A stretch of DNA of 9,658 bases, taken from the NCBI GenBank assembly GCA_937862845.1, contig CALMCK010000255.1, positions 1 to 9,658 of the forward strand. The letters are read 5' to 3'. The stretch is from an uncultured Burkholderiaceae bacterium (GTDB lineage Bacteria; Pseudomonadota; Gammaproteobacteria; Burkholderiales; Burkholderiaceae). The position numbers and the translations under genes are program-made. Position 1 is the first letter of the stretch. Each line of letters begins with the position of its first letter. The notes below the pieces were generated by a model. It saw nothing but the letters and a program-made list of their open reading frames with translations, was not told the origin of the DNA and searched no databases. Positions 1 through 5,333 of the stretch are shown one piece after another.

Positions 1-1418
1 CGGCACAGCGTGCAGCGGTGATCTCAAGTGTTGAAGCCAAGTCGAACGGTATCTTGCGCTTCACCAACACCATGCGTTACGTGACCAACAACAAAGGCGA
101 GCAAATCGTGATTTCTCGTTCGGGCGAACTCATCATTGCCGATGACTACGGCCGTGAACGCGAACGCCACAAATTGCCATACGGTGCGATTTTATTGTTT
201 GTCGACGGCGCGCAAATCAAAGCGGGCACACAGTTGGCAACATGGGATCCATTGACCCGTCCAATCATCACTGAGTACGCGGGCACATTGCGCTTCGAGA
301 ACATCGAAGAAGGCGTGACCGTTGCCAAGCAAATTGACGAAGTCACAGGCTTGTCGACTTTGGTGGCGATTGATCCGAAACGCCGTGGTAGCTCAACGTC
401 TAAAACCGTGCGCCCACAGGTTAAATTGATCAATGCCGCAGGCGAAGAAGTCAAAATCCCCGGCACAGAACATCCTGTGACGATTGGCTTCCAAGTCGGT
501 GCATTGATTATGGTGCGCGACGGTCAAGAAGTCGGTAAAGGCGAAGTGTTGGCGCGTATTCCTATGGAATCGCAAAAAACCCGTGACATTACCGGTGGTT
601 TGCCACGTGTGGCCGAGTTGTTTGAAGCACGTTCACCGAAAGACGCGGGCATGCTCGCAGAAGTCACAGGCACGATTACCTTTGGTAAAGAAACACGCGG
701 CAAACAACGTCTCATCATCACTGACATGGACGGCGGCAGCCACGAGTTCTTGATTTCTAAAGACAAGCATTTGTCTGTGCATGACGGTCAAGTGGTCAAC
801 AAAGGCGAGGTCATCATCGAAGGCCCAGCGGATCCGCAAGACATTTTGCGCCTGCTCGGTATCGAAGCCTTGGCCACGTATATTGTTGACGAAGTGCAAG
901 ACGTGTACCGTCTGCAAGGCGTGAAAATCAACGACAAGCACATTGAAGTGATTGTTCGCCAAATGCTCCGCCGTGTGCAAATCGCCGACGCAGGCACCAC
1001 CAAGTTCATCCAAGGTGAACAAGTGGAACGCTCTGAATTGCTGATTGAAAACGAACGTGTGGTTGCCGAAGGTGGCTTGCCCGCCAAGCACGACAACGTC
1101 CTGCTCGGCATCACCAAAGCATCGCTCTCGACCGACTCGTTCATCTCTGCTGCATCGTTCCAAGAGACCACACGTGTCTTGACCGAAGCTGCGATTATGG
1201 GCAAACGCGACGAGCTGCGTGGTTTGAAAGAAAACGTCATTGTCGGCCGCTTGATTCCAGCCGGTACAGGCTTGGCGTTCCACAAAGCACGTGCCAACAA
1301 AAAAGTGCACGAGCAAAACCGTGCGCAGCAAGAAGCCGAACTGTTTGGTACCTCAGACGAAGTACCCGCAGAAGAAGTGCTCGACTTCACGCAAACCACA
1401 GATGCCACCGATATGTAA
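1..1418 (+). CDS. rpoC: RNA polymerase beta' subunit, C-terminal part (5' end outside window)
   Basis: This is the C-terminal third of the beta' subunit of DNA-dependent RNA polymerase, which forms the catalytic cleft with beta. The frame is open from base 3 and the start lies upstream of the window; about 471 residues are visible. Recognisable blocks in order are YGA...WDPLTRPIITE, DEVTGLSTLV, ARIP...DITGGLPRVAELFEAR, FGKET(R)GK, GPADPQDILRLLG, and the near-invariant run from YIVDEVQDVYRLQGVKINDK through RQMLRR, LLGITKASL and SFISAASFQETTRVLTEAA to GRLIPAGTG. It ends in an acidic, variable tail, as is usual. The sequence style matches Burkholderiales beta' rather than the E. coli protein (from memory, not a search). 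A strong terminator follows 20 bp after the stop, so rpoC is the last gene of its transcript. Confidence 0.98.
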   Translation, partial: AQRAAVISSVEAKSNGILRFTNTMRYVTNNKGEQIVISRSGELIIADDYGRERERHKLPYGAILLFVDGAQIKAGTQLATWDPLTRPIITEYAGTLRFENIEEGVTVAKQIDEVTGLSTLVAIDPKRRGSSTSKTVRPQVKLINAAGEEVKIPGTEHPVTIGFQVGALIMVRDGQEVGKGEVLARIPMESQKTRDITGGLPRVAELFEARSPKDAGMLAEVTGTITFGKETRGKQRLIITDMDGGSHEFLISKDKHLSVHDGQVVNKGEVIIEGPADPQDILRLLGIEALATYIVDEVQDVYRLQGVKINDKHIEVIVRQMLRRVQIADAGTTKFIQGEQVERSELLIENERVVAEGGLPAKHDNVLLGITKASLSTDSFISAASFQETTRVLTEAAIMGKRDELRGLKENVIVGRLIPAGTGLAFHKARANKKVHEQNRAQQEAELFGTSDEVPAEEVLDFTQTTDATDM

Positions 1419-1437
1419 CTCGATGGATTGATGTGTT

Positions 1438-1469
1438 AAAAACGCCTTGGCTTGCCAAGGCGTTTTTTT
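1438..1469 (+). terminator. Rho-independent terminator of the rpoC transcript
   Basis: A perfect 10-bp stem (1441-1450 with 1455-1464, AACGCCTTGG/CCAAGGCGTT) has a 4-base CTTG loop and runs directly into a T tract to 1469. The A residues before the stem can extend pairing into the T tract. It lies 20 bp after the rpoC stop codon. Confidence 0.93.
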
Positions 1470-1543
1470 ATGCACGCGATAAATGCATCGTAAAAATACG
1501 GCAATAACCCGCATCTTTAAACAGATGCACGCAGCGAATCGGG

Positions 1544-1570
1544 TACAATTCCAACATTGAAAGAAAGAGA
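1544..1570 (+). promoter_or_regulatory. Possible slmA -10 element and ribosome binding site
   Basis: TACAAT at 1544-1549 resembles a sigma-70 -10 box and would start transcription about 20 bases before the ATG at 1575. No convincing -35 box lies 16-18 bp upstream, so this is a weak call. The purine run AAGAAAGAGA (1561-1570) just before ATG 1575 is the probable ribosome binding site. The strong terminator upstream means slmA needs its own promoter somewhere in 1470-1560. Confidence 0.35.
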
Positions 1571-1574
1571 AATC

Positions 1575-2198
1575 ATGGACGCCGCAAGCACAGAAAACCA
1601 CAAAAAACCACGCCCCGCCAAAGGCGAGCGCCGCATACAAATCCTGCAAACCCTCGCACACATGCTCGAGAATCCAGCAGGTGATAAAATCACCACCGCT
1701 GCACTCGCACGCGCGCTGGACGTCTCTGAAGCCGCCTTGTACCGACACTTCGCCAGCAAGGCACAGATGTTTGAAGGGCTTATCGAGTTCATCGAAAGCA
1801 GCTTATTTGGACTGCTCAATCAAATCAGTCAAAGCGATGCACCCGCGCTCGAGCAGCTCAAAAAAATGTTGCACGTCCAGCTCGCCTTCGCCCACAAAAA
1901 CCCAGGCATGGTGCGTGTCCTCATCGGCGACGCCCTCACCAACGAACACGACCGCCTGCAAACGCGCGTCACCCAACTCATCGAACGCCTCACCGCCACC
2001 ATGAAGCAAACCCTGCGAAACGCCGCCCTCGAGTCGCCAGCATGGCAACCTGCTGCCGATGTCGGGGTCTACAGTGAACTGCTCAATGCATGGCTTATCG
2101 GCCGTTGGCACGGCTATGTGCGCAGTGGTTTTAGCCGCTCACCACTCGATGGATTTGACGACGCATGGCAGATTTTTGGCTTGCGGTATGAAGGGTGA
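1575..2198 (+). CDS. slmA: Nucleoid occlusion factor SlmA (TetR fold)
   Basis: SlmA binds specific chromosomal sites and antagonises FtsZ polymerisation, so that the division ring does not form over unsegregated DNA. The 207-residue product matches the family's usual length (about 200). Residues 19-35 form helix 1 (RRIQILQTLAHMLE). The helix-turn-helix at about 39-60 has the family signature ITTAALA...VSEAALYRHFASK, followed by FEGLIEFIE. The C-terminal regulatory/FtsZ-binding part keeps NPGMVRVL, HDRLQ.R..QLIER and the ending with YVRSGF. A TTG at 1557 is in frame, but ATG 1575 is preferred because a purine-rich ribosome binding site precedes it. It is monocistronic here, between the rpoC terminator and the island. 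An ordinary TetR regulator is the alternative, but the whole-length resemblance to SlmA makes that unlikely. Confidence 0.88.
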   Translation: MDAASTENHKKPRPAKGERRIQILQTLAHMLENPAGDKITTAALARALDVSEAALYRHFASKAQMFEGLIEFIESSLFGLLNQISQSDAPALEQLKKMLHVQLAFAHKNPGMVRVLIGDALTNEHDRLQTRVTQLIERLTATMKQTLRNAALESPAWQPAADVGVYSELLNAWLIGRWHGYVRSGFSRSPLDGFDDAWQIFGLRYEG

Positions 2199-2242
2199 AA
2201 AATAAAGTGAATGGTGCGGCTTGTTTTGAATGGATGTTGAAC

Positions 2243-2264
2243 TGATTGTGAGTTGATTGTGAGT
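2243..2264. repeat. Perfect 11-bp tandem duplication downstream of slmA
   Basis: TGATTGTGAGT occurs twice without a gap (2243-2253 and 2254-2264), in the non-coding gap between slmA and the tRNA remnant. No function can be read from it; a slippage duplication is the simplest explanation. Confidence 0.8.
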
Positions 2265-2298
2265 TTTTAATCGAGCAAAACAAGCAGGCGCCAAATAC

Positions 2299-2325
2299 AA
2301 AAAAGCCAACTCGTGAGAGTTGGCT
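2299..2325 (-). terminator. Terminator of the former tRNA-Phe gene
   Basis: The perfect 9-bp stem AGCCAACTC/GAGTTGGCT (2304-2312 with 2317-2325) has a GTGA loop. Read on the minus strand it is followed by a run of T (complement of A 2299-2304), the form of a Rho-independent terminator. It begins 10 bp downstream of the tRNA-Phe 3' end. It therefore marks the original transcription unit of the tRNA gene, now cut off from its promoter. On the plus strand only a short T run follows, so it could also weakly end the slmA transcript. Confidence 0.82.
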
Positions 2326-2335
2326 CTTTAATGTC

Positions 2336-2380
2336 TGGTGGCCTGGGGCGGAATCGAACCGCCGACACAAGGATTTTCAA
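2336..2380 (-). pseudogene. tRNA-Phe (GAA) 3'-half remnant; island attachment site
   Basis: Read on the minus strand, this gives an anticodon loop TTGAAAA (anticodon GAA, 2376-2378), the 3' anticodon strand TCCTT, a GTGTC variable region, a perfect 5-bp T stem (2347-2351 with 2359-2363) with loop TTCGATT, the acceptor strand CCAGGCC and a coded ACCA (2336-2339). Similarity stops abruptly after 2380. The next bases (TTGCG) cannot form the 5' anticodon strand, and no D arm or 5' acceptor strand follows. Loss exactly at the anticodon loop, with an integrase gene 204 bp away, identifies this as the displaced 3' end of a tRNA gene used as an integration site. The att core probably spans about these 45 bp. 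Confidence 0.9.
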
Positions 2381-2465
2381 TTGCGAAAATAGGCTAAATT
2401 GCCTGTCGTTTGGAATCTCGACGCATACTAATGTACATGTTTTGCAGCTCTTGTAGGTCATTGTT

Positions 2466-2542
2466 TTTAAACGTTAAAACACTTGATAGCCTACAGAGCA
2501 GACAGAGCTAAGCCTGCAGACAGGTAATGTTTAAATGTTAAA
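2466..2542. repeat. Pair of 13-bp repeats TTTAAAyGTTAAA upstream of integrase
   Basis: Two copies differing at one base lie at 2466-2478 and 2530-2542 (64 bp apart), between the att core and the integrase start. Each is itself nearly palindromic. The position suits integrase arm-type or excisionase/regulator binding sites; that function is inferred. Confidence 0.6.
2498..2523. repeat. GCAGACAG direct repeats upstream of integrase
   Basis: GCAGACAG occurs at 2498-2505 and 2516-2523 (period 18) in the non-coding zone between att core and integrase. Possible protein-binding sites; no direct proof. Confidence 0.5.
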
Positions 2543-2545
2543 CAA

Positions 2546-2564
2546 CCTGTGCAGATCCTGTGCA
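2546..2564. repeat. CCTGTGCA direct repeats one helical turn apart
   Basis: CCTGTGCA occurs at 2546-2553 and 2557-2564, a period of 11 bp, just upstream of the integrase ribosome binding site. The spacing places both copies on the same DNA face, as for a dimeric or cooperative binder, for example an integrase autorepressor or excisionase. Confidence 0.55.
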
Positions 2565-2584
2565 ATTTTGTAATGAGGTCAGCC

Positions 2585-3883
2585 ATGATATTCAACTTAA
2601 ACAACTTACAAGTGGGTCGCCGTACCACTATCTGTAAAGTAGACCCTGTGGGTTCTATTACCGCTTTGATGGGATCCCGAGGAGCTATCCAGCTCTTTTT
2701 CAGATATACCTTCAACAATAACAGCCACTCGATTAAAATTGGCCTATACGACAAGTTCGCGCCGCCCCGCAGCGTGCAGCCCACACCGCGCGGCTTCTCA
2801 CTTGCGGCGGCGAAACTGACCGCAACAACAATGGCGGTGGCACATCAAGCCAGCCTCTCCGCTGGAGGTGGCGGACTTGCCGAAGAGCTGCAGCAGAAAA
2901 AGGCTGCACGGACGGTGGCGCAGCAGGCAGCGGCTAGCTTGAAAACCTACACAGTGGCAAAACTCTGTGAGATGTATTTGGCGACACTCACCAATAAAAA
3001 TACTGTCTGCAACGTCCGTGGGGTATTCAAACACATTCCCACCAAAATACTGAAGCTCCCAGCCAAATCCGTAGACACAGAGACGTGGATTGATGTGATG
3101 CGCCTTGTGGCGAGTAAGCAGCCGAGGACAGCCAACAAGTTACGCTCGTACATGATGGCCGCCTACAATCTAGCCAGGCGGGCAAAGGCTGATATGTCGC
3201 TCCCCCTTGAATTTAAAGCCTTCAAAATAGTCAGCAACCCCTTCACCGATACGTTGCCAAATCATTACGAAGGAGGGGTAGACAAAAACCCGCTTAAAAC
3301 GAGTGAGATGCAGGAATACTGGCGGTACATCAAAGACCTCAAAGGGGTGGAGGGTGCAACCCTACGCATTCACTTGCTCACAGGTGGGCTGCGCATCCTT
3401 CAGTTGCTACGGCTCAAAAAAGATGATGTGGACTGGGAGAGTAATATCTTTACCCTGCTCGACAGCAAAGGCAAGCGCAAGCAAGCTGCCCGTTACAGTA
3501 CGCCCATCCTGCCCGTGCTGCGTAAAGACTTTGAGCTACTTATCAACCAGTCGCCGACCGAGTACGTCTTCAGTTTGCCTAAAATGCTCAAGGAGATTGA
3601 GAATAGCACCCTGCGGAAGTGGGCGCACCGAGCGATTGAGGGTAGTACCATCAAGGGCTTCAACCTCAAGCGCATCCGATCTGGGGTCGAAACATTGTTG
3701 GCTGCGCAGAATATCAGCGATGATATTCGGGGGCGGCTGCAATCCCACGGGGTCAGCGGGATACAAAACAAGCACTACAATGCGCACGATTATGTAAAAG
3801 AAAAGCTGCACGCCCTCAGCATCCTCCAGCAGGTCGTGACAGTCACACCCGCCACAGTGATTAAAATGCCTGGTGTCGCATAA
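2585..3883 (+). CDS. Tyrosine recombinase/integrase, P4 type
   Basis: This 432-residue integrase would catalyse integration and excision of the island at tRNA-Phe. Residues about 1-85 resemble the N-terminal arm-binding domain of P4-type integrases (RRTTICKVDP, beta strands ending IKIGLYD, then FSLAAAK). About 120-225 is the core-binding SAM-like domain. The catalytic domain begins near 240. It shows Arg270 in TGGLRILQLLRLKKDDVDW, a beta-hairpin lysine region around DSKGKRKQA, the second box K362-R-I-R365 where most relatives have HxxR, His388 in LQSHG, and the nucleophile Tyr398 in HYNAHDY. ATG 2585 is chosen because GAGGT lies 5 bp upstream; a GTG at 2549 is in frame but has no such site and would overlap the repeats. 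The gene lies 204 bp from the tRNA remnant and points into the island. The family is clear; the exact subfamily is not. Confidence 0.9.
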   Translation: MIFNLNNLQVGRRTTICKVDPVGSITALMGSRGAIQLFFRYTFNNNSHSIKIGLYDKFAPPRSVQPTPRGFSLAAAKLTATTMAVAHQASLSAGGGGLAEELQQKKAARTVAQQAAASLKTYTVAKLCEMYLATLTNKNTVCNVRGVFKHIPTKILKLPAKSVDTETWIDVMRLVASKQPRTANKLRSYMMAAYNLARRAKADMSLPLEFKAFKIVSNPFTDTLPNHYEGGVDKNPLKTSEMQEYWRYIKDLKGVEGATLRIHLLTGGLRILQLLRLKKDDVDWESNIFTLLDSKGKRKQAARYSTPILPVLRKDFELLINQSPTEYVFSLPKMLKEIENSTLRKWAHRAIEGSTIKGFNLKRIRSGVETLLAAQNISDDIRGRLQSHGVSGIQNKHYNAHDYVKEKLHALSILQQVVTVTPATVIKMPGVA

Positions 3884-3908
3884 ACAAGGTGCGCGCAGCA
3901 ACAGCCCA

Positions 3909-3940
3909 ATCATCGCGGCCACGTGCGAGGTCGCGATGAT
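3909..3940. repeat. Inverted repeat between integrase and toxin gene
   Basis: A 9-bp perfect inverted repeat (ATCATCGCG 3909-3917 with CGCGATGAT 3932-3940) encloses a 14-base GC-rich spacer that can pair a further two bases. It lies in the 201-bp gap between the convergent integrase and toxin genes. There is no T tract after it on either strand, so it is not a standard terminator. It may slow or end convergent transcription, or be a mobile palindromic unit. Confidence 0.6.
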
Positions 3941-4084
3941 GGTTGCCGCAAAAACTGACCACCCGTTTGTTGCTTTTACAAAGACTGTCCGAGCCATTGA
4001 CAGCCCGTTACACAAAACAGAGGCTTCACAGAAAACGAAAATTCTTAGTAACTGAATTTCAGCACCAAAAATCCCATGCTTTGC

Positions 4085-4444
4085 TTAAGCACAGTCTATA
4101 ATGCTCACCACTTTACCAATGATCTCATCAACAATACTATCATCTAAAGTTTCGATAAACCGAGCTGTTCCAGAACGCTCGCGGTCTTCAATGTCAAAGG
4201 TGCGGACCTGATTACATACAGCAACACCTGACGTATCATAACCACTGATATTGACCGTCAAACCAAAGTTCCGCGCCGCCGCGCCGCCCGTGGTCACAGG
4301 AACTGTCATTGAAACGCCCAGCACATTGATTTCTTTGGGGGTAATCACAACATACCGATGGCGATTCTTCATTTCTCTGCCCGCAACAGGATTGGGGTCA
4401 ATCCAATAAACATCACCTCGATGAGGCACTTTACGGCGAATCAT
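4085..4444 (-). CDS. chpB: ChpB-like (MazF/PemK family) toxin endoribonuclease
   Basis: Toxins of this family cut mRNA at short motifs and stop growth when the antitoxin is lost. The 119-residue product has the family layout: RGDVYWIDP at 9-17, RHRYVVIT at 28-35 with Arg30 in the expected catalytic position, VPVTTGG at 48-54 with the catalytic-site Thr51/52, and VCNQVRTFD at 76-84. The stretch TTGGAAARNFGLTV resembles ChpB more than MazF or Kid. The ATG abuts the antitoxin stop codon (TAAATG) and has its own GGGAG six bases upstream inside the antitoxin gene, so translation is probably coupled. The sequence appears intact. Cleavage specificity cannot be deduced. Confidence 0.9.
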   Translation of the reverse strand: MIRRKVPHRGDVYWIDPNPVAGREMKNRHRYVVITPKEINVLGVSMTVPVTTGGAAARNFGLTVNISGYDTSGVAVCNQVRTFDIEDRERSGTARFIETLDDSIVDEIIGKVVSIIDCA

Positions 4445-4714
4445 TTACAACTCCCGTCCAACAGTCTCACCATCACGCGCCCACTGGGTATCCTCAATGA
4501 GTTCACGCATGGCTTCAGGGGTCACGTTTACCAGCAACTCCTGAAGCGAATAGCGTTTGCGAAATCTTGAAACAGCAGGTTTGGCTGTCAGCACACCATC
4601 TGCCACATCAAGTTCTAAAAGACCGCCGACATCGAGATGCAATTCCTTAAGAAAGTTGGCAGGGATGGTCATAATGGCCGCGCCCCCTTGTTTGCGAATG
4701 TGAACTGTTTTCAT
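4445..4714 (-). CDS. chpS: ChpS-like (MazE/PemI family) antitoxin, AbrB fold
   Basis: This is the antitoxin partner of the adjacent ChpB-like toxin and probably the operon's DNA-binding autorepressor. The 89-residue product has an N-terminal AbrB/MazE swapped-hairpin domain (residues 1 to about 47; KQGGAAIMTIPANFLKELHLDVG, then LELDV). Next comes the linker RYSLQELL seen in ChpS-type antitoxins. The acidic C-terminal tail (W...GETVGREL) is the part that in this family wraps the toxin. A strong ribosome binding site, AAAGGAGC, lies eight bases before ATG. It is first in the operon and is translated immediately before the toxin with no gap. Confidence 0.9.
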   Translation of the reverse strand: MKTVHIRKQGGAAIMTIPANFLKELHLDVGGLLELDVADGVLTAKPAVSRFRKRYSLQELLVNVTPEAMRELIEDTQWARDGETVGREL

Positions 4715-4720
4715 GAAAAT

Positions 4721-4771
4721 GCTCCTTTAAAATAGTAGCACTATTGTAGCACATAAATAATGGCACTCCAA
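4721..4771 (-). promoter_or_regulatory. Promoter/operator of the chpSB-like operon
   Basis: On the minus strand an extended -10 box, TGCTACAAT (TACAAT at 4748-4743), lies 17 bp after a partial -35 TTGGAG (4771-4766). Two copies of GTGCTAC (4752-4746 and 4741-4735) are 11 bp apart; the first overlaps the -10 box and the second the expected start site. A dimeric antitoxin bound there would block transcription, which fits the autoregulation known for MazE-type antitoxins. AAAGGAGC (4728-4721) is the ribosome binding site. Confidence 0.7.
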
Positions 4772-5129
4772 TGCTCAGTTTGAGATCTTTGTTCGTGACG
4801 TGCAGAAATGCACTACTTTAAACACATTCATATAATTAAGCACTGTCCGAACCAGTGGCGGATAGTGGCGCGTTTGCGCTGAAATTGGATTGAGTTGTTG
4901 TGTTTTTAAAAGAGCGTTTTCACAACCACTATGTGATTCTGCGCCTGCCGTGGCAGGCGGATGATGATAAAAACCTAAAATCCGAGGTGGATTTCAGGTT
5001 GAAATGTTGTATAGACAGTGCGTACAGCACACTTCGGACTGTACTTCACTCAACCCAAAGTGCTGAAATCAGATTTGCCCATAACTTATGCGGTAATCAA
5101 ACAAATCGTATCTACCTACGGAGCCACTA
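4772..5129. other. Gene-free stretch between toxin-antitoxin operon and hsdR
   Basis: No intact gene is visible. Short open frames exist, such as a GTG-started plus frame at 4900-5130 and a plus frame opening at 5018. They lack ribosome binding sites, resemble nothing I recognise, and overlap one another. Local structure includes the repeat AGTGGCG at 4854-4860 and 4864-4870 (period 10), GCGC-TTT-like self-pairing just after it, a GC-rich hairpin at 4942-4959, and GTACAG/CTGTAC (5022-5027, 5039-5044). Base composition switches between AT-rich and GC-rich over short distances. Decayed mobile DNA is the likeliest content. Confidence 0.5.
4942..4959. repeat. Perfect GC-rich inverted repeat
   Basis: CGCCTGCC and GGCAGGCG (8 bp each) are separated by only two bases. 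No T tract follows on either strand. It resembles a REP-like palindromic unit or a transposon-end hairpin. Only one copy is in the window, so neither can be supported further. Confidence 0.6.
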
Positions 5130-5333
5130 ATGAAAACACTGACAACCAAGACAGCAACACCGATAGCACTGGAACTGACGCTGGAACAATAATCCAAACT
5201 ACTAGCACGGGTAGCGGAATTCCAACGCAAGTACCCACCGATGGGACTGCTGGAACTAAACTCGGACGGGGTACTACACAATCAAACCTTCCCAACCCCT
5301 TTATACTTCTCAACAAAAGCAACAATCTTTTGA
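5130..5333 (+). pseudogene. Probable decayed small ORF (in-frame stop at codon 21)
   Basis: ATG 5130 is preceded by a good ribosome binding site, GGAG, with a 6-base spacer. The frame reads MKTLTTKTATPIALELTLEQ, then TAA (5190-5192). It continues in the same frame for 46 further codons with protein-like composition (SKLLARVAEFQRKYPPMG, LLELNSDGVLHNQTF) to TGA at 5331-5333. The last 50 bases lie antisense to the 3' end of hsdR, so the original C-terminus was probably replaced when the hsd genes arrived. I recognise no family. It may instead be a genuine 20-codon peptide, or chance. Alternative frames here give Thr/Gly/Ser-rich low-complexity translations typical of shadows, which favours this frame. 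Confidence 0.4.

Noticed and set aside
633..1331. 232-codon minus-strand open frame
   Set aside because: It lies wholly antisense to highly conserved rpoC; its His/Phe/Val-rich translation is what the rpoC codons give in reverse.
1557..1574. TTG start for slmA
   Set aside because: In frame, but the purine-rich ribosome binding site lies between it and ATG 1575, so the ATG is the better start.
2336..2412. Complete tRNA-Phe gene
   Set aside because: The 5' anticodon strand, D arm and 5' acceptor strand are absent after 2380; only the 3' half is present.
2549..2584. GTG start for the integrase
   Set aside because: It has no ribosome binding site and falls inside the CCTGTGCA repeats; ATG 2585 has GAGGT at good spacing.
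3303..3797. 164-codon plus frame inside the integrase
   Set aside because: Overlaps the recognised integrase catalytic domain in another frame; Cys/Ser/Arg-rich translation typical of a shadow.
3873..4055. 60-codon plus frame after the integrase
   Set aside because: GTG start inside the integrase, no ribosome binding site, spans the hairpin at 3909-3940, and no family recognised.
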